Of a DNA stretch of 16,479 nucleotides, positions 6,746 to 13,678 are shown piece by piece. The stretch is from the NCBI GenBank assembly GCA_029007415.1, contig JAQXHT010000069.1, positions 1 through 16,479 of the forward strand, written 5' to 3'. Origin of the DNA: a bacterium. GTDB taxonomy: Bacteria > Bacillota_I > Bacilli_A > RF39 > UBA660. How positions within the stretch are numbered: position 1 is the first letter of the stretch; every line of letters starts with the position of its first letter. The translations under genes were made by a program, and so were the position numbers. Below the pieces are notes generated by a model that was not told where the DNA came from, did not search any database, and saw only the letters and a list, made by a program, of their open reading frames with translations.

Positions 6746-7304
6746 AATCTGTATTATTTTCTATAACTTCATCTTTATCGGTGATATAGTCTTCAACAAC
6801 TTCCTCATCAATTTGTTTATTGATGGTCTCGTCACTATCAGTGATTTCATCCCAATCATCACTATAATTATCTTCAACATTAATTCTTACTTTCGTATCA
6901 CCAACTAACTCAATACCAAGAGTTTTTTCAATAGTTGTTAAAATATTATTACCATTTATCTCTGCTTTAACACAACTTGGACCAGATAAACTTCTAATAA
7001 TAATTTCTTCATTATTATTACTTTGATTATTTCCTTGAATAGTTACAACTTCATTATAACTATGTCGTTGTTTTAAAACTTCTGTTTTTGTATCATTATC
7101 GTAAGAATACCAAACATTAATATCGTAGCTACCAGTGATATTTACGATATTATTAATTTTTTCACCACTAAAAGTATGATTAATTACCCAACAACCTAAA
7201 ACAGTAGTGGGGGTATTTTCAGCTTGTAATGATAAGTTGTCGGTAAATTGTTTTTTACCTTTTCCAATAACTGCCTTGGTGACAATTTCCCTAAATGATG
7301 CCAA
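6744..7304 (-). CDS. cotE: Outer spore coat morphogenetic protein CotE
   Basis: 186 residues, close to Bacillus subtilis CotE (181). Several stretches match the family closely: the opening ASFREIVTKAVIGKGKK, LGCWVINHTFSGEKI, and YDINVWYSYDNDTKTEV. The C-terminal 35 residues are strongly acidic, as in known CotE. CotE sits between inner and outer coat on the developing spore and recruits outer coat proteins in the mother cell. The start is TTG at 7302-7304, seven bases after AGGAGGG; no ATG or GTG fits. It shows that the organism, or a recent ancestor, forms spores. In Bacillus the order is miaB-ymcA-cotE-mutS-mutL; here an ABC cassette separates ymcA from cotE, and cotE is inverted. Confidence 0.93.
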   Translation of the reverse strand: MASFREIVTKAVIGKGKKQFTDNLSLQAENTPTTVLGCWVINHTFSGEKINNIVNITGSYDINVWYSYDNDTKTEVLKQRHSYNEVVTIQGNNQSNNNEEIIIRSLSGPSCVKAEINGNNILTTIEKTLGIELVGDTKVRINVEDNYSDDWDEITDSDETINKQIDEEVVEDYITDKDEVIENNTD

Positions 7305-7322
7305 ACTTATCCCTCCTCAATT

Positions 7323-7331
7323 TAATGTATG
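7323..7331 (-). promoter_or_regulatory. Possible sporulation (sigma-E/sigma-K) -10 element of cotE
   Basis: On the minus strand CATACATTA fits both the sigma-E -10 consensus (CATACAnT) and the sigma-K one (CATAnnnTA). It lies six bases before the AGGAGGG site, so the leader would be very short. No good -35 match was seen. Bacillus cotE is read by both of these factors, which makes the match meaningful but not conclusive. Confidence 0.4.
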
Positions 7332-7362
7332 CAAAAGATAAATAATTTTTCCTATTAAAAGC

Positions 7363-7389
7363 AAAATAAAAAGACTTTTTAAAAAGTCT
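7363..7389 (-). terminator. Terminator of def
   Basis: AGACTTTTT and AAAAAGTCT form a perfect 18-base palindrome (7372-7389), followed on the minus strand by a T-rich tract. It overlaps the def stop codon. The true loop must use some of the central A/T pairs. Confidence 0.65.
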
Positions 7390-7936
7390 AGATAGCACGA
7401 TATTTATCTTGGTCTTTGTAAGGATTTTTCTTATCAATATGGTCGATAAATAGTATACCATTTAAATGGTCAATTTCATGTTGAAAAGCAATAGCAAGTT
7501 CCTCTCTTGCTCTTATTCTTATTTTATTACCTTCCGTATCATAACCTTCAACAGTTACTCTGGCATATCTTGGAACAATGCCTTCAACATCTCTATTAAT
7601 TGATAGACAGCCTTCACCCATATCAACATAAATTTTTTCTTCCGAATTACTTACTATTTTAGGATTACAAATAACATAAGTATCAAACTCTTCTTCACCA
7701 ATCTCGTGAACAATAGTTAAATATCTTTTAGCAACCCCTAACTGAATAGCAGCCATCCCCATACCTGGTCTTAAATCATACTTTTTTGCTAACTTTTCGA
7801 TTTGACTATCGTGTAAGTATTTAATCATTTTATTAATTAAATCTTTATCTTCTTTAGCTAGGGGAAAAGTTACTTCTTCACTAACTAATCTTAATCTTTT
7901 ATCTTTTTCATCTAATATTTCACTTGTTTTTAACAT
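7388..7936 (-). CDS. def: Peptide deformylase
   Basis: 182 residues. Removes the formyl group from the first methionine of new proteins at the ribosome; a metal enzyme. The three family motifs are intact: GMGMAAIQLG (about 58-67), EGCLS with metal ligand Cys110, and QHEIDHLNG with His153, Glu154 and His157. The insertions around EEEFDTYV and the length fit the type II deformylases of Bacilli rather than the shorter type I. The start ATG has only a weak site (GGATGTGG), so translation may be modest. It has its own extended -10 promoter and terminator and appears monocistronic. No fmt or priA neighbour is seen, unlike the common def-fmt pairing. Confidence 0.95.
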   Translation of the reverse strand: MLKTSEILDEKDKRLRLVSEEVTFPLAKEDKDLINKMIKYLHDSQIEKLAKKYDLRPGMGMAAIQLGVAKRYLTIVHEIGEEEFDTYVICNPKIVSNSEEKIYVDMGEGCLSINRDVEGIVPRYARVTVEGYDTEGNKIRIRAREELAIAFQHEIDHLNGILFIDHIDKKNPYKDQDKYRAI

Positions 7937-7960
7937 AGTACCACATCCACTTCTTGCATT

Positions 7961-7969
7961 ATTTTACCA
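7961..7969 (-). promoter_or_regulatory. Extended -10 element of the def promoter
   Basis: Minus strand TGGTAAAAT, a TGn extension with TAAAAT, 25 bases before the def start. No clear -35 box because the terminator of the upstream gene lies there. Confidence 0.45.
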
Positions 7970-7980
7970 CATATACCAAG

Positions 7981-8005
7981 AAAAAGAAAGGTTTTTCTCC
8001 TTTCT
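7981..8005 (-). terminator. Terminator of the YjcZ-like gene
   Basis: On the minus strand AGAAAGG (8005-7999) pairs with CCTTTCT (7991-7985) around a seven-base loop, followed by TTTTC-rich sequence. It begins within the stop codon of the small gene. Confidence 0.6.
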
Positions 8006-8168
8006 ATCTTGTGTATCTAGCACCAATTACAATAACTAATAGAATAAATAATACTAAGATAATTGCATAGTTGCCGCCTGATTGAGTGTAGTATCCACCA
8101 TATCCATAAGTAGGATAGTATGGCATACCGCCACCGCAACCACAGCTTCCGCCACCGTAGTAATACAT
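8004..8168 (-). CDS. Small Gly/Tyr-rich membrane peptide, YjcZ/SscA-like sporulation protein
   Basis: A 54-residue gene. Its first half is rich in Gly and Tyr with a CGC pair (YYYGGGSCGCGGGMPYYP... then TYGYGGYYTQSGGNY). The second half is one membrane helix, AIILVLFILLVIVIGA, ending in RYTR. This layout, a Gly/Tyr-rich head and a LVLFILLVIV helix, is that of the YjcZ/SscA family of very small proteins found in spore formers, some of which are needed for coat assembly or germination. AAGGAGG lies seven bases before the ATG, a strong site. The promoter region shows a sigma-K-like element. It is transcribed away from the ftsW-like gene and has its own terminator. The family assignment rests on composition and layout because the protein is so short. 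Confidence 0.75.
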   Translation of the reverse strand: MYYYGGGSCGCGGGMPYYPTYGYGGYYTQSGGNYAIILVLFILLVIVIGARYTR

Positions 8169-8191
8169 ACAGATTCCTCCTTTTTCTAATA

Positions 8192-8220
8192 TAGAATATG
8201 ATAAATAATGTCAAGGTGTT
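8192..8220 (-). promoter_or_regulatory. Possible sigma-K promoter of the YjcZ-like gene
   Basis: Minus strand CATATTCTA (8200-8192) matches the sigma-K -10 pattern CATAnnnTA, and AACAC (8220-8216) supplies the AC core of the -35 at 15-17 bases. A sigma-A reading is also possible (TTGACA at 8214-8209, TATATT at 8193-8188), but its 15-base spacer is poor. Confidence 0.45.
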
Positions 8221-8242
8221 AATGAATTTGACTAGATAGACT

Positions 8243-8271
8243 TTGCTAAAGAATTTATTCTGTGGTATATT
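8243..8271 (+). promoter_or_regulatory. Sigma-A type promoter of the ftsW-like gene
   Basis: TTGCTA (8243-8248), 17-base spacer ending in TGG, TATATT (8266-8271), so an extended -10 promoter. A TATAAT at 8272-8277 is an alternative -10 but has no -35 partner. Confidence 0.6.
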
Positions 8272-8298
8272 TATAATAGTTGGGAGGGTAGACATATC

Positions 8299-9450
8299 AT
8301 GACCAAAACGAGAAAAGTTATCAAATACCTTGATAAACCGCTTTTCTTTGCAACAATGCTTTTGTTTCTCTTTGGTCTTATAATGGTTTTCTCATCAAGT
8401 AATGTAACAGCTTATATGAGTGGTAAGAGTGCCTATGGTTATTTTATTAAGCAAGCTATCTTCTTAGGAGTAAGTGCTATCGTTAGTTTTATTATTGTAA
8501 AATTTAATACTAAAGTTTATGGGATAGCTTCTACGCCTTTACTAATTTTTATAATAGCAGCTCTTGTGGCGTTGCTTTTTTATGGTAAAGTAACTAACCA
8601 AGCACGGAGTTGGTTTGCTATCGGCCCAATCACCATTCAGCCGAGTGAATTTGCTAAAGTAGCAATAATTCCTTTTATGGCCAGATTTTATGAAGTTAAT
8701 GAAAAAAGGTTATCAAGTGTACTGGTTAGTATGCTACCGTTAATGATTGGAGCAGCCATTGCTTTCTTAATTATCTTGCAACCAGATCTTGGAACAGCGA
8801 TTATCTTTTCATTATTAGTAATATTTATTTTCTTTTTAGTACCAATGCCGAAAGGAGTTAAAACTAAAATAGTTTTATTTGGTCTAATTGCTGTTATCAT
8901 CGTTGCTTTTGGACTTACTTTAATGGGAAAAACTTTAATTCACGATAGACAGAAGGAAAGATTAACATTTACTAATCCTTGTTCACGACTACTTGATGAA
9001 GGTAACCAAGTTTGTAATGGCTATATTGCTATTAATAATGGTGGATTAACTGGTGTTGGTTTAGGTAATAGTACGCAAAAATATTTATATCTACCAGAAC
9101 CTTATACGGACTTTATTTTTGCGATTATTGTTGAAGAGTTGGGAGTAGTAACTGGTGTTTTACTAATTCTTGTCTATGCTTTTGTTCTTTACCGTATCTA
9201 TCAAATAGGTAAGAAAAGCTATACCAATCGTGGAGCATTAATTTGTTATGGAGTATTTTTCTATATCTTCCTCCATATCTGTGTTAATTTGATGGGTATC
9301 TTAGGGTTAATGCCAATGACGGGGGTAACGTTACCATTTATCAGTTATGGTGGTAGTTTTACCTTATGTTTAATGGTTGCTGTAACCTTTGCACAACGTG
9401 TTGGAATAGAGACAAAAATAAGAGAAACTGAAAAAAATAAAAAAAAGTGA
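8299..9450 (+). CDS. ftsW: SEDS-family peptidoglycan glycosyltransferase, FtsW/SpoVE type
   Basis: 383 residues with about ten membrane helices, the size of FtsW, RodA and SpoVE. Polymerises lipid II into glycan strands together with a class B penicillin-binding protein. Family signatures are intact: RSWFAIGPITIQPSEFAK (103-120), QPDLGTA (161-167), GNSTQKYLYLPEPYTDFIFAI with the invariant Asp271, and the C-terminal GLMPMTGVTLPFISYGGS (about 336-353). The LPEPYTDFIF and EELG wording favours FtsW/SpoVE over RodA. GGGAGGG lies about 9 bases before the ATG. It stands alone, outside any division gene cluster, and is divergent from a sporulation-type small gene, so it may be the sporulation paralogue SpoVE; sequence alone does not separate them. 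Two cysteines (Pro-Cys...Val-Cys-Asn) in the large outer loop could form a disulfide. Confidence 0.9.
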   Translation: MTKTRKVIKYLDKPLFFATMLLFLFGLIMVFSSSNVTAYMSGKSAYGYFIKQAIFLGVSAIVSFIIVKFNTKVYGIASTPLLIFIIAALVALLFYGKVTNQARSWFAIGPITIQPSEFAKVAIIPFMARFYEVNEKRLSSVLVSMLPLMIGAAIAFLIILQPDLGTAIIFSLLVIFIFFLVPMPKGVKTKIVLFGLIAVIIVAFGLTLMGKTLIHDRQKERLTFTNPCSRLLDEGNQVCNGYIAINNGGLTGVGLGNSTQKYLYLPEPYTDFIFAIIVEELGVVTGVLLILVYAFVLYRIYQIGKKSYTNRGALICYGVFFYIFLHICVNLMGILGLMPMTGVTLPFISYGGSFTLCLMVAVTFAQRVGIETKIRETEKNKKK

Positions 9451-9476
9451 AATTTATGAAAAAAATCGGAGATTTT

Positions 9477-9539
9477 GCAAATTCAGGTATACTTTAGGGG
9501 TGAAAATGGCAAATTCAGCGCTGAAAATGCAAAATTCAG
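9477..9539 (+). repeat. Repeats of a GCAAA(A)TTCAG motif in the ftsW-comEA gap
   Basis: The motif occurs three times, at 9477-9486, 9509-9518 and 9529-9539. The last two belong to a larger unit, TGAAAATGGCAAATTCAG (9501-9518) and TGAAAATGCAAAATTCAG (9522-9539), 21 bases apart. Each unit can form a hairpin through TGAA/TTCA. Between them TTCAGCGCTGAA (9514-9525) is a perfect palindrome, giving a competing fold. The function is unknown: transcript 3' end structure, protein-binding sites, or a dispersed intergenic repeat are all possible. Confidence 0.65.
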
Positions 9540-9552
9540 GGTAGTAATAGGG

Positions 9553-9576
9553 GGCAAAATGACATTTTGCCTTTTT
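9553..9576 (+). terminator. Terminator of the ftsW-like gene
   Basis: GGCAAAAT (9553-9560), loop GAC, ATTTTGCC (9564-9571), then TTTTT. A strong hairpin, about 100 bases after the ftsW stop and after the repeats, so the repeats would be in the transcript. Confidence 0.85.
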
Positions 9577-9603
9577 GCTTTTTAGAAATTAGTTTGTTAT
9601 AGT
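9575..9603 (+). promoter_or_regulatory. Sigma-A type promoter of comEA-comEC
   Basis: TTGCTT (9575-9580), 17-base spacer ending in TGT, TATAGT (9598-9603). The -35 box starts within the T-tract of the preceding terminator. No competence-regulator (ComK) box was recognised. Confidence 0.6.
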
Positions 9604-9625
9604 GGTGGCGAAAGGAGGAAAGATT

Positions 9626-10303
9626 ATGACTTTTTCTTACCGACATAGAAAATTAATTGTTCTTTCAGCTATCTTTTTGCTAGCCCTGATAAGTTCTATT
9701 TTTATCTTTAGTAAGCACTTTATGAAAAGCAAAAGTGTAAAAGAGAAGAAAGTAGTTTTAGTTTCTAAGAAGCAAGAAGTAAAATCTTCTAGTGAAGATA
9801 ATGCTACTTACTATTTAGTAGATATCAAAGGAGAAGTTAATAACCCTGGTACTTATAGTATGAAAGCAGGAAGTAGAGTTATAGATGTTATACATCTAGC
9901 AGGAGATTTAAAAAATGATGCTGATACTTCTGTTTTAAATCTATCAAAGAAAATTAAAGATGAAATGGTTATTATCGTTTATTCTAAGGATGAAGTAGCA
10001 AACTTTACTAAAGTAAAAGAAAAAGAACAACAAGAACAAGCTGCTTGTGCTTCTAATAATGGTGTTTCTAATGATGCTTGTATTAGTAGTGAAGTAGTTA
10101 ATGTACCGAATGTAAAAGTTTCTTTAAACAATGCCACTTTAGAGGAATTTTTAACACTTCCTGGTATTGGTGAAGCAAAAGCAAAAGAAATAATTAATTA
10201 TCGTGAAGAAAAAGGCGAGTTTACTGATATTAATCAGTTAAAAGAAGTGAAAGGTATCGGAGACGCTTTATTTGAAGCGATTAAAGAAAGTATTACACTC
10301 TAA
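9626..10303 (+). CDS. comEA: Competence protein ComEA, DNA receptor
   Basis: 225 residues from the ATG at 9626, which follows AAAGGAGGAAAG; a longer frame from 9602 would begin inside the promoter and is rejected. One membrane anchor at about 10-29 (LIVLSAIFLLALISSIFIF), then a SLBB domain (about 62-120, VDIKGEVNNPGTYSMKAG) and a C-terminal double helix-hairpin-helix DNA-binding domain (166-225) with LPGIGEAKA and VKGIGDALF. ComEA binds incoming double-stranded DNA outside the membrane and passes it to ComEC. Two cysteines, Cys141 and Cys152, frame a linker of ten residues and may form a disulfide. It overlaps comEC by 32 bases. Presence of pilin genes later in the window fits a DNA-uptake or pilus function for the region. 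Confidence 0.96.
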   Translation: MTFSYRHRKLIVLSAIFLLALISSIFIFSKHFMKSKSVKEKKVVLVSKKQEVKSSSEDNATYYLVDIKGEVNNPGTYSMKAGSRVIDVIHLAGDLKNDADTSVLNLSKKIKDEMVIIVYSKDEVANFTKVKEKEQQEQAACASNNGVSNDACISSEVVNVPNVKVSLNNATLEEFLTLPGIGEAKAKEIINYREEKGEFTDINQLKEVKGIGDALFEAIKESITL

Positions 10304-12341
10304 GTTATTTCTAATTATTCTTTTAAGTCTAACACTTATACATATAACCATACACACTATCACTCCTAGAAATTCTCTTTATAAGGAAGGAGATATTACG
10401 TTAAAAGGTAAAGTTGTAGCAAAGAGAATTTCTAATAAAAATTTTATTTTAACTGTTCGAAATAAAGATTATTTTTTAATCTATAAATATATTAAAAACT
10501 CTAATGATTTAAAAGAATATGATAGTATCGACTTAGGGGATAGTATTAATATTGCTGGTAGTTTAGAAGGAATAGATGAATTACATAACTTTTATAGTTT
10601 TTCTTATAAGAAATATTTAAACAATAAAGATATCTACTATAAGGTAGTAGCTAAGAAGATTAAAATTACTAAGAAAAACACTAATGTTATTTATCTTTTA
10701 AGAAACTTTCTTTATAACTACTTTGCAACTTTTAATGATAAAATCACTCCATATTTAAAAGTATTTATCTTAGGTAATAAAGATGACTTATCTTATAATT
10801 TAAAAAAGAATATTCAAGCAATTGGTTTAACACATTTATTTTCTCTATCTGGAACTCACTTATTTTTGGTTGTTACCTCCATTTCCTTTTTAAATAAATC
10901 AAAAAAAAGATATGTCAACGTTGTACTGATATTAATTTATTTTTTAATAGTTGAAAATAGTGTTTCACTTGCAAGAAGTCTGTTATTCTTATATCTAAGA
11001 CAAATAAATAATACTTTTCACTTTAATCTTCCTCCTTTCAAATTAATAATAATAGCACTTACGGTGCTTTTAAATATAAATCCATCTTATCTTTTGGACA
11101 CTGGTTTGCTTTATTCTTTTACTATTTCTACTGGACTTGTTCTCTATTATGAAAGAAAAAAAGAAAGAAAAGGTCTTCTCAAACTCTTAGAAACTTCACT
11201 CTTAGCATTTTTATTTTCTCTACCAATTTCTCTTTATAATTTTTCAAGTATCAATATCTTTAGTATTTTCTATAATTTAATTTATGTTCCACTAGTAAGT
11301 TTTGTTCTTTTTCCAATGGCTTTTCTAGTGATGTTGTTTCCTTTCATAGCTAATATTTATTATGTAATTATAGAGTTGTTTGAAGAAAGTGTTAGCTTCT
11401 TTTCTAATATCTCTTTTAATCTTATTTTTAGAAGAGTAAGTCTTATTATTTATATCGTCTATCTATTATTGATATTTATAGCAATTTATCAAAAGAAAGT
11501 TCTTTATATTTTACTGATAATGTTGATACCACATTACTTTTATAATAATATTTTTTCTTTTGATAAAGTTTATATGTTAGATGTTGGTCAAGGTGATAGT
11601 TTCCTTTTTATATCTAATAATGAAACCTTACTATTAGATACTGGTGGAAGTGCTAGTTTTAGTTTAGATAGTTATTCAACTGGTGATGATATTTGTGATT
11701 TTTTAAGAAAAATGGGTATTAAAAAATTAGATACAGTTTTAATTAGTCACGGTGATGGTGACCATTTAGGAGAATATTTTAAGATTGCTAAATACTATAA
11801 AATAGATAACTTATATCTTAATAGTAATAGTTTTAACAGTCTTGAGAAAAGAGCAGTATCTTTAGCAGAATCTAAGAAGACTGTAGTAAGAAAGCTAGTA
11901 AAAGATGATTATTTTCAAATCGGTAATTTTACCTTTCAAGTGTTAAATAATAATTACCAAGAAGAAAATGATTCTAGTACCGTTTTATTTATAAATATAG
12001 ATAAATATAATCTTCTCTTTATGGGAGATGCTTCTAAGAAAAGTGAACAAAATATTCTTAGTAATTATGATTTACCTATCATTGATATTTTAAAAGTTGG
12101 ACATCACGGTTCTAATACTAGTAGTAGCAAAGAGTTTATTACTAGTATTAAACCAAAGATTTCTTTATTATCAGTAGGTAAAAAGAACAGATATGGTCAT
12201 CCGAAAAGAGAAGTGTTAGATATTTTAAATAACTCTAAGATATATCGTACTGATAAGAATGGTGCGATAGAAATTGAGTTAAGTAAAGATAAATATAAAG
12301 TAACCACTTGTTTTCCTAAAATATGTTTTGCAAAAAAGTAA
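10272..12341 (+). CDS. comEC: ComEC/Rec2 DNA uptake channel
   Basis: 689 residues. Forms the membrane channel through which one DNA strand enters during transformation. An N-terminal helix (LFLIILLSLTLIHITIHTI) leads into an outside OB-like domain, then the Competence domain with several helices (from about residue 165, with the conserved GLTHLFSLSGTHL) and finally a metallo-beta-lactamase-type domain from residue 435. That last domain has DVGQGDS, the metal motif HGDGDH (493-498) and GHHGS (610-614), which suggests an active nuclease. The start is TTG at 10272, nine bases after GGAG, within comEA; no later ATG precedes the first helix. Length is near that of Bacillus ComEC (776) but shorter. 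It lacks its own terminator, and the next promoter lies in its last codons. Confidence 0.95.
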   Translation: MKRLKKVLHSKLFLIILLSLTLIHITIHTITPRNSLYKEGDITLKGKVVAKRISNKNFILTVRNKDYFLIYKYIKNSNDLKEYDSIDLGDSINIAGSLEGIDELHNFYSFSYKKYLNNKDIYYKVVAKKIKITKKNTNVIYLLRNFLYNYFATFNDKITPYLKVFILGNKDDLSYNLKKNIQAIGLTHLFSLSGTHLFLVVTSISFLNKSKKRYVNVVLILIYFLIVENSVSLARSLLFLYLRQINNTFHFNLPPFKLIIIALTVLLNINPSYLLDTGLLYSFTISTGLVLYYERKKERKGLLKLLETSLLAFLFSLPISLYNFSSINIFSIFYNLIYVPLVSFVLFPMAFLVMLFPFIANIYYVIIELFEESVSFFSNISFNLIFRRVSLIIYIVYLLLIFIAIYQKKVLYILLIMLIPHYFYNNIFSFDKVYMLDVGQGDSFLFISNNETLLLDTGGSASFSLDSYSTGDDICDFLRKMGIKKLDTVLISHGDGDHLGEYFKIAKYYKIDNLYLNSNSFNSLEKRAVSLAESKKTVVRKLVKDDYFQIGNFTFQVLNNNYQEENDSSTVLFINIDKYNLLFMGDASKKSEQNILSNYDLPIIDILKVGHHGSNTSSSKEFITSIKPKISLLSVGKKNRYGHPKREVLDILNNSKIYRTDKNGAIEIELSKDKYKVTTCFPKICFAKK

Positions 12342-12356
12342 AATGTTACTTATAAT
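12328..12356 (+). promoter_or_regulatory. Sigma-A type promoter of dnaI
   Basis: TTGCAA (12328-12333), 17-base spacer, perfect TATAAT (12351-12356). The -35 box is inside the last codons of comEC. An 11-base GACCGACCGAC tract (12366-12376), unusually GC-rich for this genome, follows in the leader. Confidence 0.7.
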
Positions 12357-12400
12357 AAAGTTACTGACCGACCGACTGATTTCTTAAATGGGGTGATACG

Positions 12401-13306
12401 ATGAAAAGTATAAAAGTAATGATTAGTAAAAATAATATCGAAAAGTTAGAAAAATCTTATATGGATGCTTGTCATAATGAAGATTTTTTAAACTATGTTA
12501 GTTCTATTGATTTAAGTGATGATGAACTTATGAAATATACTTCTAAATTAGAAGAATGTGTAATAGAAACGAATAACTGTAAGAAATGTCCTAGTAAAAA
12601 GGAGTGTAAAAATAGTGTTAATGGTTACTGCTTTAAATCTTTCTTAGAAAATAACAAACTAAACTTTACTTATGTACCTTGTAAGTATTCTTTATTAGAA
12701 GAAGAACTTTATAGTTATCAGAAAAAAATCACTTGTTATGACTTACCAGAAGATATTAAGAAAGCAACATTTACCAATATTTATAAAGATGATAAACATC
12801 GTCTGCCAATAGTTAAATACTTTAAAGAATTTATTGATAATTATTTAAAAAAAGAACCAATTAAAGGAGTATACCTTCACGGCTCTTTTGGAAGTGGTAA
12901 AACTTATTTAATCGCTTCTTTATTTAACGAAATGGCTAAAAAAGATGTTTCTAGTATAATGGTTTATTACCCAGAACTATTAAGAAGTTTAAAATCAAGC
13001 TTTGGTGGGGACTATGAAGAAAAATTTAGTAAACTAAAGACGGTTCCTTTACTACTTTTAGATGATATTGGTGCTGAAAATACGACTAATTGGAGTAGAG
13101 ATGAAGTCTTAGCACCACTATTACAATATCGAATGGAAAATCATCTATCTACCTTTTTCACTTCTAATCTAACCAAACAAGAATTAGAACTTACCCTTAG
13201 TAACACTTCTAATGGTATAGATAAAATAAAAGCAAGAAGAATTATTGAACGAATTAATCAGTTAACAGTTGATTTAGAATTAATTAGTAAAAATCGTCGT
13301 AATTAA
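12401..13306 (+). CDS. dnaI: Primosomal protein DnaI, helicase loader
   Basis: 301 residues, close to Bacillus DnaI (311). Loads the replicative helicase DnaC at oriC and at restart sites. The N-terminal part holds a cysteine cluster, Cys60, Cys63, Cys69, Cys77 and Cys94 (NCKKCPSKKEC...GYCF...PCKY), as in the zinc-binding helicase-contact domain of DnaI. The AAA+ domain has Walker A GSFGSGKT (161-168), Walker B LLLLDDIG with Asp221-Asp222, and a basic sensor segment ARRIIERI near the end. GGGGTGAT precedes the ATG. In Bacillus dnaB and dnaI are adjacent; here no dnaB lies upstream and dnaI has its own promoter. Its stop codon shares four bases (TTAA) with the stop of the convergent gene and no terminator hairpin is visible. 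Confidence 0.9.
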   Translation: MKSIKVMISKNNIEKLEKSYMDACHNEDFLNYVSSIDLSDDELMKYTSKLEECVIETNNCKKCPSKKECKNSVNGYCFKSFLENNKLNFTYVPCKYSLLEEELYSYQKKITCYDLPEDIKKATFTNIYKDDKHRLPIVKYFKEFIDNYLKKEPIKGVYLHGSFGSGKTYLIASLFNEMAKKDVSSIMVYYPELLRSLKSSFGGDYEEKFSKLKTVPLLLLDDIGAENTTNWSRDEVLAPLLQYRMENHLSTFFTSNLTKQELELTLSNTSNGIDKIKARRIIERINQLTVDLELISKNRRN

Positions 13307-13629
13307 CTGTAAAAAGCAATAACATCTCCTTGTTTGAAATAGTCATTAACACTACTAGGTAAGATTAAGATATTTCTAACATCACGTTTTCTAAAAACAA
13401 ATTTTTCCGTTTTGATATTTAGATAGCAACGAATAATCTTGTTGTTTTCATCTAACTGATAGATATTTACTCGCTGACAAAAGAAATAGGTATTAATACC
13501 TTTTTTCTTTTTGAAAAAGTATCCTTCTGTTATAGTATCGAGTTTAAAACGAATACTTTTAAACTTTTCTTTGAAACTTGTCAAAGTATTAATTTTTATC
13601 TTTTTGTTTTTAACCTTAATATAATCCAT
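13303..13629 (-). CDS. DUF192-like protein
   Basis: 108 residues from the ATG at 13629, five bases after AAGGAAGTG; a longer frame from a TTG at 13659 has no site and is rejected. The middle and end, INTYFFCQRVNIYQLDENNKII, then RNILILPSS and FKQGDVIAF, follow the DUF192 pattern (a Phe-rich hydrophobic strand, a strand ending in LDxxGxV, and a late LELPxG...GDxL segment). This is a distant resemblance seen by eye. No signal peptide; very basic N-terminal half. DUF192 proteins are of unknown function but often lie beside pilus or secretion genes, and this one is divergent from a prepilin operon. The gene has a good promoter (13650-13678) and runs into dnaI with overlapping stops. Confidence 0.6.
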   Translation of the reverse strand: MDYIKVKNKKIKINTLTSFKEKFKSIRFKLDTITEGYFFKKKKGINTYFFCQRVNIYQLDENNKIIRCYLNIKTEKFVFRKRDVRNILILPSSVNDYFKQGDVIAFYS

Positions 13630-13649
13630 AGAAGCACTTCCTTTCCTAA

Positions 13650-13678
13650 ATAATAGCAAAAATCATTTTTAATAGCAA
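13650..13678 (-). promoter_or_regulatory. Sigma-A type promoter of the DUF192-like gene
   Basis: Minus strand TTGCTA (13678-13673), 17-base spacer ending in TGC, TATTAT (13655-13650), an extended -10 promoter back to back with the pilin promoter. Confidence 0.65.

Noticed and set aside
8017..8295. A 92-codon open frame on the minus strand before ftsW
   Set aside because: The real gene on that strand is in another frame (8004-8168), with a strong AAGGAGG site and a YjcZ-like product. The longer frame crosses its promoter and has no site.
9602..9625. Upstream GTG start for comEA
   Set aside because: It lies within the -10 box (9598-9603), and the AAAGGAGGAAAG site sits directly before the ATG at 9626.
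587..13300. Looked for tRNA genes, complete insertion sequences, prophage attachment sites and replication origins
   Set aside because: No cloverleaf-like segment, no transposase with matching ends and no DnaA-box cluster was seen by eye. A scanning program could find weaker cases.
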